DNA from: Segetibacter sp. 3557_3
GTDB lineage: Bacteria; Bacteroidota; Bacteroidia; Chitinophagales; Chitinophagaceae
Assembly (NCBI RefSeq): GCF_004354985.1
Contig: NZ_SMSK01000004.1
Location: 371,842 to 435,841, forward strand
Length of the DNA stretch: 64,000 bases
Reading direction: 5' to 3'
Shown: positions 1 to 8,591 of the stretch, piece after piece
Position numbering within the stretch: position 1 is the first letter of the stretch
How the letters are laid out: the number at the start of each line of letters is the position of its first letter
Position numbers and translations under genes: made by a program
Notes under the pieces: generated by a model
What the model was told of the DNA's origin: nothing
Databases searched by the model: none
What the model saw: the letters and a program-made list of their open reading frames with translations, nothing else

Positions 1-438
1 AGCCCAAAGCCATAGCCAGAACCATCTGCGTCCGGTTAAAAGTTCGATGGTTGTAAACCAAAAACACGCCAGTCCAAAGTGATTGGATGCATGCGACGAA
101 GGGAAGCCAAACCTGCCTCCGCAATTCAGCAGGCTGCGCATTACCATCCTGAGGTTTTCATCGTAACAAGGTCGTGGCCGGTAAAAGATGGGCTTAAATA
201 TGGAGGCTGATCCAAAATCAGTGACAGCAAAAGTCAGTAACGAACAGAGGATGAAAGGAAGTGCCATCCCCCGTTTTTTTACAACGATCCAGGCCAGCAG
301 GGCTACATATAAAGGGATCCATGCTTCAGGTTTTCTCAGGAACAACATAAGCGGATCCAGGAACGTGAAAGCTGCTTTAGAATGGATCAGGATAAATAGT
401 TGTTGATCCGCTTCGTCGAGAAACTCAATAACACCCAT
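1..438 (-). CDS. PAP2-family phosphatase, C-terminus cut by window edge
   Basis: Reading the minus strand from the ATG at 438 gives 146 open codons running off the left edge. The protein begins MGVIEFLDEADQQ and has hydrophobic segments near residues 47-55 and 61-72. It carries the first two PAP2 phosphatase motifs: KX6RP at residues 82-90 (KPIFYRPRP) and a PSGH-like PSSH at 113-116 within SSHASNHF. The third motif would lie outside the window. The family are membrane acid phosphatases acting on undecaprenyl pyrophosphate, phosphatidate or similar lipid phosphates. The substrate cannot be decided here. The call rests on two motifs in the right order and spacing plus the membrane character. 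Confidence 0.85.
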   Translation of the reverse strand, partial: MGVIEFLDEADQQLFILIHSKAAFTFLDPLMLFLRKPEAWIPLYVALLAWIVVKKRGMALPFILCSLLTFAVTDFGSASIFKPIFYRPRPCYDENLRMVMRSLLNCGGRFGFPSSHASNHFGLACFWFTTIELLTGRRWFWLWLWA

Positions 439-629
439 AACAGAAATTATGGGTGTAGTGGTTCAAACTTTTAGCCATAACCCAGCACCTTGTGTTTGAT
501 AGCAAAAAGTTAATGAACCCAAATAAAGGTCGTTTATTGATCGTCGACTTTGTTATTCGAAGCTTTCCATCAGTGCCAAAAAGCAGGTGCAGTTACGCTT
601 AAAATCCATACTCGATTCAACATATCCCT

Positions 630-657
630 ATAACGCAAACAGCCACCAGGGTGGCTG
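630..657 (-). terminator. Hairpin terminator after the 686-1057 gene
   Basis: On the minus strand, CAGCCACC (657-650) pairs perfectly with GGTGGCTG (647-640) and is followed by TTTGCGTT. It lies about 30 bp past the stop of the small membrane protein gene. The U-tract is weak, so efficiency is uncertain. Confidence 0.5.
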
Positions 658-685
658 CTGAATCACAATCTGCGTTTGTATCTGG

Positions 686-1057
686 CTAAAAAAGAAGGTA
701 TGTAATTACGCATGAAACAACAATGATGGCATCGACCAATAACGCAAAGAATAAGGCGGGCAACGTTACCTTAGTTGGTTGTGCAGCTAATGTTATTGCA
801 AGAACCGGTGAATTAAGTGCACAGGTAAGGATCCATAAATTAAAGTTGTTTGCGCCAAATACGAGTACCGCGAAAAGCGTCCCCGGTACTGCAATGCCAA
901 TCAATCCAAAGAAGGTGATGCCTAACCAAAGAAAGCGATTGTCTTCCTGCTGCTCACACCAGGAGAGAAAGGCAGTCAATATATTTTTTTCAGCACGACC
1001 GGCTGCTGCATGATTAAGAACGTTGGTGATTTTCGGGGTGGTGATTGCTTGTGACAT
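686..1057 (-). CDS. Small multi-pass membrane protein, function unknown
   Basis: A 123-residue protein with a polar N-terminal tail (about 45 residues) followed by about three hydrophobic segments (near 43-66, 72-91 and 98-122). I do not recognise a family. It stands alone: the PAP2 gene starts 250 bp downstream on the same strand, and a long gene-poor stretch lies upstream. A hairpin terminator follows its stop. The long hydrophobic segments and minus-strand codon pattern favour this frame over the overlapping plus-strand frame, which looks like a shadow. Function cannot be inferred. Confidence 0.7.
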   Translation of the reverse strand: MSQAITTPKITNVLNHAAAGRAEKNILTAFLSWCEQQEDNRFLWLGITFFGLIGIAVPGTLFAVLVFGANNFNLWILTCALNSPVLAITLAAQPTKVTLPALFFALLVDAIIVVSCVITYLLF

Positions 1058-1937
1058 AGTGTATTTATTTTTGATGACACAAAGCTCAGCAATACATCGC
1101 CGCCCATAAATGACCGTCGTAATCCCGGAACATGATTTTAGTCATGGGGGCTAAATGCAATTACAAGTGTTGGTAAAAAGTCCTTGGAATAATCGACTGC
1201 TTAAGGAATGAAAAGGCATAACTCCTGCGAATTATAGTTCTGTTTGCGTTGACCAAAACAGGTCAGGACGGCCATTTTGAGGAAAAGGTTTGATACGTTT
1301 AAAAAGAGAGCCTTGCCGTTAACCCAGCGGGATAGCAGCCCGGTTTCGACTGGAGCTTTAGATTAGTGCTGCAAAATTCAGCTATTTTTTTGGTGACCAG
1401 CAGGGTCACTTTGTGGACCATCGTTGCCACGCTCGGTTCAACTGCCGTTTTTCATAGGAGCAGCATTAGGTGCAACATAAAATGGTCCTAAAGAAATGAA
1501 AAGAGCAGCTGCTAGAATAGATCGTAGCAGTGTTTGTAAACCCACCCGGATGCACGTCTGGTTATAATTCAGCAGGTGCTAAGCCCATTTTGTTGTACCA
1601 TCCGGTGATCGTCGGGTTATCCTCCCTAAATTAATTTCTCCTTAATCCCGGCCAGGTACCCCAAATTCTTTTCTGAAGGTGGAGACTGATTGAACCGATT
1701 AGAGTATTTTTATAGCACAACCCTTGCAAACAAGGTTCAACCAATTACTGCTGCCATAACAATGGGCTTTGATTATTACCAGGTTGTCGAAAGGGCAACA
1801 TCAATCGTTCAATAGGCCGGTATTTGGGATGCGCAGATTGAGCACCTTGCTTTACCTGGGAATATCTGGTAGATACACCTTCAACTAATTTTTCGGGTGG
1901 GTCAATTGGATTAACCGCCTTTCACACTATACAGAGT
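1058..1937. other. Gene-poor interval with one dispersed repeat copy
   Basis: About 880 bp between two divergent genes. I see no convincing reading frame on either strand and no RNA gene. It contains one copy of the dispersed T-run/GTTGC-CGC element near 1384-1440, listed separately. The remainder has no structure that I could support. Confidence 0.6.
1384..1450 (+). repeat. Dispersed T-run/GTTGCCACGCTCG element, copy 1
   Basis: Reads TTTTTTTGGTGACC, then about 22 bp, then CGTTGCCACGCTCG. It shares both blocks and their spacing with the copy after susD (37855-37925), and in a variant form (GTTGCGTCGCACTC) with minus-strand copies near 43.7 and 51.6 kb. The right end is less similar than in the other copies. 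Confidence 0.65.
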
Positions 1938-3113
1938 ATGAGAAAAAAGCTATTCCTTGCCGCGTTCTTATCAGCCATCTTATTTGTCGGGCAATTAAAG
2001 GCACAGGTTTGCGAATGGCGGATTGTAAATCCTACGTACAGTACTGCTGATCCAGATGGTGCTGGTCCGGCAAGGGGATCAGCAACTTTTACCATCCAAT
2101 TACACACCGTCTCGGGTACGATCAATAATGTAAACACGATCTCCATGGGATGGAGCTATCAATCCGCTTTTGCCATGATCCCGGGCAACCCGGGCTGTAA
2201 CGTGGTAAATAATCCCGCAAATGTCAGCGTTTCTCCTGCTTTTGCCAGCGCCGGGTTTGCTTTTACGACCGTAAATCAATGCGGTACGTTTACCCAAACT
2301 GCCGGTGGCCAAACATTCGACAGGAGAACTGTTGGTACAATGGATGGTACAGGCATCAACCTTACTACAGGCTGGATAGATGTGTTTACAGTTACCCTAT
2401 GGACGCTGGGTACTACTGCACCTGAAGGGGGCTATGTAATCATCAACTCCGGCGCAGGCGGTACGCCCGGACCCTTCCCGACTTATGCGGTTGCTAATGT
2501 TAATGCCAACGAATTTGTTGTTAATTCACTTTCTTATAATAACCCTGTTCCATTAGGCTCGGGATCCCTCCCGGTAACACTTGCCAAATTTGAAGCAACC
2601 TGCTCATCGAATTTCGCGGTCGTCAGCTGGCAGACGCTAAGCGAAGAAAACAGTGACCACTTCGAGATTGAGCGGAGTACCAACGGAATAAACTGGCAGC
2701 TCATCGCAAGTCGCCCGGCAGCAGGATCCAGTGCTACAGCACGCCAATACGAATACGTTGACCCATCTCCAATTGCTCCTGGCTATTACCGCTTGAAACA
2801 AATAGATAAGGACGGAAAGTTTAGCTACTCCGGCGTCGCAAAAACAACCTGCACCAGCAAGTCTCCACTACTCGTTCTTTATCCTGTTCCTGCAACAGAT
2901 GTAGTAAATATTACGCTTACAATTGAGCAAGGCAGCAGGGTTAGCTTTAAAATACTTGACGTTACAGGAAAGGTATATAGTTCTTCCAGCCGCGACCTGG
3001 TTAAAGGTGAAAACCAGGTACAACTGAATGTTTCCAGGTTTAGTTCGGGGCAATACATCTTAAGTGTCCAGGACGGCGAAAAGGTATATACTGAAAAACT
3101 CCTGATCAAGTAG
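1938..3113 (+). CDS. Secreted protein with T9SS type A C-terminal sorting domain
   Basis: 391 residues with a clear signal peptide (MRKKLF, hydrophobic core, cleavage after LKA near residue 22). The middle is Gly/Thr/Asn-rich and unrecognised. Residues about 210-290 form the region usual before a T9SS tag (LPVTLAKFEA, SWQTLSEENSDHFEIERS). Residues about 312-391 form the type A sorting domain, with LYPVPATDVVNI at its start and YTEKLLIK at its end. The protein is therefore exported by Sec and then translocated and anchored by the type IX system. The cargo function is unknown. The T9SS core genes are not in this window. Confidence 0.85.
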   Translation: MRKKLFLAAFLSAILFVGQLKAQVCEWRIVNPTYSTADPDGAGPARGSATFTIQLHTVSGTINNVNTISMGWSYQSAFAMIPGNPGCNVVNNPANVSVSPAFASAGFAFTTVNQCGTFTQTAGGQTFDRRTVGTMDGTGINLTTGWIDVFTVTLWTLGTTAPEGGYVIINSGAGGTPGPFPTYAVANVNANEFVVNSLSYNNPVPLGSGSLPVTLAKFEATCSSNFAVVSWQTLSEENSDHFEIERSTNGINWQLIASRPAAGSSATARQYEYVDPSPIAPGYYRLKQIDKDGKFSYSGVAKTTCTSKSPLLVLYPVPATDVVNITLTIEQGSRVSFKILDVTGKVYSSSSRDLVKGENQVQLNVSRFSSGQYILSVQDGEKVYTEKLLIK

Positions 3114-3305
3114 CGCTCAGCAATACCATGGCTCAAACGAATACATTGCGGTACAAACGCGCTATGTTTTCAGTATTAAAATTTGCGCCGCAAGAAGATT
3201 ACTTAAGCAAAGCACGGTATACCATTCCGCCTTCCAGGGCTATCAACTGCCCGGAACAGCTTTGTCCTTTTTAGTAAGTAATTTGTCGGTTAAATCCGGC
3301 CATAA

Positions 3306-6305
3306 ATGAATCCTGGAAAGAGCGTCTTCTTTGTATTATCCAGTCTGCTTACCATCCTATTGTTTGCTGCCAGCCTAGCAGGATCAGCGCAGGCTATGCG
3401 GCAAAGCCAAATTGCGATTTTAAACACTAAAACCCCAGGTGCTTTTCCCGTTGTTGCTGCTAGCGTTGCCGCCGGCATTTATGTTGATAGTGCTGATGCT
3501 GTTGTCGTTAAAATCGCTGCCGAAGCATTCAAGGCTGATGTTGCACAGGTCTCCGGTTTGTCGCCTTCGATCAATACAGGTGCCGTAAAAGGTTATGCAT
3601 TAATTTTTGGTTCAGTTGAACACAGTAGCCTGGTAAGGCAGCTCGTGCAAAACCAGAAACTTGATGTTTCCGCCATCCGCAACAAATGGGAAACGTTTAG
3701 CATTTCGGTGATTGATAACCCGATGCCAAATGTGCAGCAGGCGCTGGTAGTTGCCGGCAGTGACCCGCGTGGAACAGCCTTTGGAATTTTCGAACTTTCC
3801 CGCATGCTTGGGGTGCAGCCCTTTACATGGTGGGCCGATATTGTTCCTGAAACCCGGAAGGAGCTTTTTGTAACTAAAGGAATGCATATTGTTGGCCCTC
3901 CATCCGTGAAATACCGGGGTATCTTTATCAACGATGAAGATTGGGGACTTCGACCCTGGGCAGCTACCACCTTCGAGCCTGAAGCAGGCGACATAGGTCC
4001 GAAAACATACGCAAAGGTTTTTGAGCTATTGCTCAGGTTAAAGGCTAACCTGATATGGCCGGCAATGCACCCTGGCACAAAGCCGTTTTATCATTACCCC
4101 GGCAACAAAAAAGCAGCAGCAGACTATGCCATTGTCGTGGGTTCATCACATGCCGAACCAATGCTGCGAAACAACGTAGGAGAGTGGAACGAAAAAACAA
4201 TGGGACACTTCAACTACCTGACCAATCGGGATAGCGTACACAGGTATTGGGAAGAACGCGTAAAAGAGAGCAGCGGTAATGATGCTATATATACCCTGGG
4301 TATGCGAGGCGTTCATGATAGTGGAATTGAAGGAGTGAAAACACCCGGGGAAGCCGTGCCACTGCTGGAACGCATTATCAGGGATCAGCGCACGATGCTT
4401 GAAAAATTTGTCGGGAAAGATGTTACCGCGGTTCCGCAGGTATTTACGGCTTACAAAGAAGTGCTCGACATTTACGACAATAACCTCAAGATCCCGGACG
4501 ATGTAACGCTCGTTTGGCCCGACGATAACTATGGATACATACAACGGCTGAGTACCGCTTCGGAACAGCAGCGACGTGGCGGCTCGGGAGTGTATTACCA
4601 TGCTTCGTATTGGGGTCGTCCGCATGACTACCTTTGGTTAAGCAGTACCCACCCGGCCCTGATCAGGGAAGAGATGATGAAGGCTTATGAGATGAAGGCT
4701 GACCGGCTATGGGTGTTGAACGTTGGCGATATCAAGCCTTTGGAGTACAACATCGAAATGTTTATGGACATGGCGTTTGATGTCACTCCGTTTCGCGACA
4801 GCAGGTATTCCAAAACCCACCTGTTCAATTGGGCGACTAACACCTTTGGTAAAAAACATGCAGCTAGCATCAGCGAGATCTTATGGAAGTACCATCAACT
4901 CGCATTTGAACGCCGGCCGGAATTCATGGGATGGAGCCAAACCGAACCTACCACCAGGACCCATTACACTTCCTATAATCATTATTCGTATGGCGACGAG
5001 GCTCAGCAAAGGATCGACCGTTACGAGGTACTTGAGCAGCAGGTAAAGGCGCTCAGGGAAAAGGTGAGCAAAAAAAACCAGGATGCTTTTTTTCAGCTCG
5101 TTTATTACCCGGTAGTTGGTGCATCCCTGATGAATAAAAAATTCATTTACCGCGATAAAGCTTACCTCTATTCGCTTCAAAACCGGTTGAGTGCTCTTGA
5201 TTTTGCACGTATGTCGCAAGCTGCTTATGATAGCATAGTTTCGGAGACGCACTTCTATAACAACAGGATCGCGAGTGGTAAGTGGAAAAATATGATGTCT
5301 ATGGCACCACGAGCATTGCCGGTATACCAGCCGCCGGTGCTGCCCGGCATCAAGATCAACAAGGGTGGCAGGTGGGGTGTTGTAACAGAAGGATTAACTA
5401 CGAGCGATAGTACCTTACCTGCTGCGGCTCAGCTGGAGCTACCTGCTTTTGACAGGGGGCAACCTCAGCGATCCTTTATCGACCTGTTTTTGCAGGACGA
5501 AGAAACCGTTAGCTGGTCGGCAAAAACATCGGCTAACTGGATCAAGCTTAGCAAGCAGAACGGGGTGCTTACAACCCTGTTTGGGAAAAAAGAAGTTCGG
5601 GTATGGGTGAGTATAGATTGGAAAAATGCGCCCAGCCAGGAGGCGCCGGCTGGCTTTATCACTTTTGTCGGCGCAGGCAAAGAGTTTAAGGTTGAGGTAA
5701 AAACGGGGAATCAGGCTTGTGCGTTTATGGGATCAGGGAGTTTTGTAGCGCAGAATGGCTACGTTTCAATTTATGCATCAGCTTTTACCAGGCAAACCAA
5801 CCCGGGCCGGTTGAGCTGGCAAATAATTGATGGATTGGGGTATACCGGGAAGTCGCTGCAGGTTTTGCCACTAATTACACCAGCAGCTACATCTGGTAAG
5901 CTGGAAATCAACAGCGGCCCCCGGGTGGAATATGACTTCTGTGTTAGCAGCGAGAACAACGCAGAGTTGATCGTATTTACTTTGCCGACGCACCCCTTGA
6001 ACAACAATCATGGTATGCGCTACGCGGTTTCGCTGGATGATGGCCCAATTAAAATCATTGATTTTAGAACAGTAGGGAGGAGTGAAGAGTGGAAGCAAAA
6101 TGTACTTCGTAATACCGCATCGAAAACGGTCGCTCTAGGCAAGCTCAACAGGGGTAAACACACCTTAAAGATCCACGCTGTTGACCCGGGTGTTGTGCTG
6201 GACAGGATCATCATCAACTTGGGTGGTTATCATGGAAGTTATAGCGCAATCCCGCAGACGATCCCGAACCACAACATCAGGAACGCTCCGCAGGCCAGCC
6301 GTTGA
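3306..6305 (+). CDS. Glycoside hydrolase family 115, xylan alpha-1,2-glucuronidase type
   Basis: 999 residues, the usual length for GH115. A signal peptide covers residues 1-30 (cleavage near GSAQA). The family signature is easy to see: GIFINDEDWGLRPW near residue 200, HPGTKPF near 257, and the GRPHDYLWLSSTHP ... MKADRLWVLNVGDIKPLEY block at about 440-485. The C-terminal beta-sandwich domain with PTHPLNNNHGMRYAVSLD is also present (about 890-930). GH115 enzymes remove (4-O-methyl)glucuronic acid from glucuronoxylan side chains, in the periplasm or outside the cell. It follows a T9SS cargo gene by 190 bp, but no SusCD pair or xylanase is beside it. Intact; substrate is inferred from the family. 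Confidence 0.93.
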   Translation: MNPGKSVFFVLSSLLTILLFAASLAGSAQAMRQSQIAILNTKTPGAFPVVAASVAAGIYVDSADAVVVKIAAEAFKADVAQVSGLSPSINTGAVKGYALIFGSVEHSSLVRQLVQNQKLDVSAIRNKWETFSISVIDNPMPNVQQALVVAGSDPRGTAFGIFELSRMLGVQPFTWWADIVPETRKELFVTKGMHIVGPPSVKYRGIFINDEDWGLRPWAATTFEPEAGDIGPKTYAKVFELLLRLKANLIWPAMHPGTKPFYHYPGNKKAAADYAIVVGSSHAEPMLRNNVGEWNEKTMGHFNYLTNRDSVHRYWEERVKESSGNDAIYTLGMRGVHDSGIEGVKTPGEAVPLLERIIRDQRTMLEKFVGKDVTAVPQVFTAYKEVLDIYDNNLKIPDDVTLVWPDDNYGYIQRLSTASEQQRRGGSGVYYHASYWGRPHDYLWLSSTHPALIREEMMKAYEMKADRLWVLNVGDIKPLEYNIEMFMDMAFDVTPFRDSRYSKTHLFNWATNTFGKKHAASISEILWKYHQLAFERRPEFMGWSQTEPTTRTHYTSYNHYSYGDEAQQRIDRYEVLEQQVKALREKVSKKNQDAFFQLVYYPVVGASLMNKKFIYRDKAYLYSLQNRLSALDFARMSQAAYDSIVSETHFYNNRIASGKWKNMMSMAPRALPVYQPPVLPGIKINKGGRWGVVTEGLTTSDSTLPAAAQLELPAFDRGQPQRSFIDLFLQDEETVSWSAKTSANWIKLSKQNGVLTTLFGKKEVRVWVSIDWKNAPSQEAPAGFITFVGAGKEFKVEVKTGNQACAFMGSGSFVAQNGYVSIYASAFTRQTNPGRLSWQIIDGLGYTGKSLQVLPLITPAATSGKLEINSGPRVEYDFCVSSENNAELIVFTLPTHPLNNNHGMRYAVSLDDGPIKIIDFRTVGRSEEWKQNVLRNTASKTVALGKLNRGKHTLKIHAVDPGVVLDRIIINLGGYHGSYSAIPQTIPNHNIRNAPQASR

Positions 6306-6662
6306 TGAACCTGTCGGGCTTTAATCCGGCTTAATGCGCACCAGGAAAAAAATGGAAAAAACATGTTAGTTGACTAAACAGCCGGGTTAATAAACACCAC
6401 CATATTTTTGGATCTATGTAGAGCTTCTGCAACAGGTGAAAGATACCTGCCAACTGGCACGTAACCTGTCTTTTTTTCCATGATAAGTATTGAAGAAAAG
6501 GTGCGAACGGTAAGATACTGTGAGCCAATATCTTGAAAATTCAGGCCTACTGCAAGCCCGGTGATCCAAAATCAATCGATGATCAAGTCACCACTTTTTC
6601 GATAAAGACTAAAAAAGGTATAATTATTTTAAATTATATGAAATACCACAAAAAAGTATTTT
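6306..6662. other. Intergenic, nothing recognised
   Basis: 357 bp between the GH115 gene and the DUF892 gene. No convincing gene, hairpin terminator or repeat family member was seen. The last 60 bp are very AT-rich and probably hold the DUF892 promoter, but I could not fix its elements. Confidence 0.5.
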
Positions 6663-7205
6663 ATGGAAAAAATGAAGGATTTAAAAGCCTTGTTACAGCA
6701 CGACGTGTAGATGCTGTATTCAGCTGAAAAGCAGTTGGTTGAGGCAATGCCTGCAATGGCTGCGCGCGCAACAAACCCTGCTTTGAAACAGGCGCTCGAA
6801 GAACATTTGCGCGTAACGGAGAACCAGCTGCGACGTATAGAACAGGTCAGGGATTTGATTGGGGCGGAACCGGAGTCGGTAACCAAATATTCTGGTTTTC
6901 TTGCAACGGTAATGGGCGGCACCAAATGCAAAGGAATGGAAGGACTGATTGAAGAGGGCCAGAAGGTGATGGCTGAAAACCTTGAAGATGAAGTTATGGA
7001 TGCTGCTATTATTGGCGGGAGCCAGAAAATTGAACACTTTGAAATAGCAAGTTATGGTACCGCGCGTACCTATGCTGAGCAACTCGGATTAACTGAGGCG
7101 GCCCGTTTGCTTCAGCAAACATTAGATGAAGAATATCGCGCTGACGAGTTGTTGACGACGCTCGCTGTTTCAACGGTAAACATCCAGGCAGAATTGAGTT
7201 CCTAA
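6663..7205 (+). pseudogene. DUF892 (YciE-like) ferritin-like protein with in-frame amber codon 16
   Basis: From ATG 6663 the frame reads MEKMKDLKALLQHDV, then TAG at 6708-6710, then MLYSAEKQLVEAMP in the same frame. DUF892 proteins normally read straight through here (LLQHEVQ-LYSAE), so TAG sits where Gln (CAG) is expected. The rest (164 codons from ATG 6711) is intact: a four-helix ferritin-like bundle with acidic and His residues. Stop and next start are directly adjacent (TAGATG), so restart at 6711 could still give a protein lacking the first 16 residues of helix 1. DUF892 proteins are stress-linked and of uncertain function. It may be a working gene with a short leader, a fresh pseudogene, or a sequencing error. 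Confidence 0.75.
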
Positions 7206-7242
7206 GCGGATTGCTTTGTTGTGATTTGAACATGTATCTTTT

Positions 7243-7271
7243 AAACCATTCTGCACAAGAATGGTTTTTTT
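7243..7271 (+). terminator. Rho-independent terminator after the DUF892 gene
   Basis: AAACCATTC (7243-7251) pairs with GAATGGTTT (7259-7267) around a 7-nt loop, followed by a run of T. It lies about 40 bp after the stop. With the A-run on the other side it may also serve the convergent minus-strand gene. Confidence 0.85.
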
Positions 7272-7384
7272 ATGGCCAATTTCAATCGTAGAAGAGCTTC
7301 TGTGATCGTGCCATGGTATTGCAAATTCGACTGGTAAGGATTACGTTAGTTACCGTGACTGAGGTTGGTAGCAGAAGCAAGTGA

Positions 7385-8260
7385 TTAAACACTTACCCAG
7401 GGCAGATCTTTTATCCCTGGCCACGCAGTAGACATACGGTGGCGGGTGTAAGCATTATCGTATACGCTTGCTACACTTACTTCGGGGAAGTATTCGGTGC
7501 CTACCCCTTCTGATATAAACAAGGCATTGAAACCGTACCTGTGCCCACCTACGAGCCGGTAGCCTTTTGTCTTCAGCAGTTTTTGCATAGCCAGCAGCGA
7601 CGCACCCCGAAATTCGTGGTGCACTTCACTGCTCATGTTAAAATCGGATTTATAGGGGATCGTAAGGGCGAGATGTGCGGGTATGACATTATGAGTTTCG
7701 CAAATAATTACGCGTGGTTTAACCACGGTAATGGCCTCCATGATGTGGTAGTCGTTCCCATCGATATCGAGACTGAGCAGATCGATTTCGCCCATAAAAC
7801 CATTATTGGTAATAAGCTGGTTGATGTTTTCACGGGTAATCCATGCCTGCCTGAAAGCCGGCGGGTACAGCCAGGTGGATTGATTCGAGCGAAAGAAGCG
7901 ATTGCCTTGTTCCACAGCAGCGGCATCGCCATCAAACAGCAAGCCGGTCCAGCCATGATTGATAACAAGATTTGCCGCCATACATTGTATACCATCGCCG
8001 GCGCAGATTTCTACTACCTGTTTGTTGGTTGTGCCAATAACAGAAAAGATGTATAAGAGGATTCCATCTTCTTCAAACTGCGAGTACACTTTGAAGCCAA
8101 CATCAGTAAACCGCGGCATCTCTGCCGCCGATAAGGTTTTCTTCATCAACCGGTATTGATTGGCCAGTTGCACCTGTTGAACCTGTGAATAGTCTTGCTG
8201 ATGTTGCGCCAATATTCCACCCAGGGCAGTTTTAACCTTGGCCTTAATCTTACTGATCAT
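7385..8260 (-). CDS. FkbM-like SAM-dependent methyltransferase
   Basis: 291 residues, cytosolic, no signal peptide. A Rossmann methyltransferase core is visible from about residue 55: SQFEEDGILLYI, motif I VVEICAGDG (about 82-90), an acidic strand end LLFDGD (about 105-110), and LLSLDIDGNDYHIMEAI (about 160-176), which matches the FkbM-type D-x-D/E-G-x-D motif. Such enzymes methylate sugars or glycans, often in surface polysaccharide or glycoprotein synthesis. The neighbours give no pathway: it converges with the DUF892 gene and is alone on its strand. The family call is moderate and the substrate is unknown. Confidence 0.65.
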   Translation of the reverse strand: MISKIKAKVKTALGGILAQHQQDYSQVQQVQLANQYRLMKKTLSAAEMPRFTDVGFKVYSQFEEDGILLYIFSVIGTTNKQVVEICAGDGIQCMAANLVINHGWTGLLFDGDAAAVEQGNRFFRSNQSTWLYPPAFRQAWITRENINQLITNNGFMGEIDLLSLDIDGNDYHIMEAITVVKPRVIICETHNVIPAHLALTIPYKSDFNMSSEVHHEFRGASLLAMQKLLKTKGYRLVGGHRYGFNALFISEGVGTEYFPEVSVASVYDNAYTRHRMSTAWPGIKDLPWVSV

Positions 8261-8510
8261 GTTGTTTATGGTGAGCTTTAAAGCATTTGTAAAGAGGATA
8301 TTATGCTAAGTTACCGGCAAGCGGCTAAAGCTTTGTTGTGATAGATTTGCATGCTTTTTAGCTGCCTGTGTTAAGACTAATCAAAAAGCTTGTTCAAAGC
8401 TTGTTATGTTCTAATCTATGCGGCTGAGCGCGAAATTGGGAGCCGCTATATCGATTTCCGATCTTCTCCAAAGACTCCCTCGTTTTCACAAGTCATTCCT
8501 TTTTCCCCCA

Positions 8511-8590
8511 GTACCTTAATACCCAATACCTTAATACCCAATACCCCAATACCTCAATACCCCAATACTTAATACCTCAACACCCAATAC
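8511..8590 (+). repeat. AATACCC-type array touching the 3' end of the Mo-hydroxylase gene
   Basis: About 80 bp of degenerate repeats of the form CAATACC(C/T)(T/C)AATACC. It ends 2 bp before the stop codon of the minus-strand gene at 8592. The C-rich strand reads toward the gene, as in all other copies of this family in the window. Confidence 0.85.
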
Positions 8591-8591
8591 G

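Noticed and set aside
188..406. Plus-strand frame of 72 codons at the left edge.
   Set aside because: It is antisense to the PAP2 phosphatase, whose two family motifs are on the minus strand.
8390..8572. Plus-strand frame of 60 codons ending in NTLIPNTPIPQYPNT.
   Set aside because: Its second half is the AATACCC array translated; no gene.
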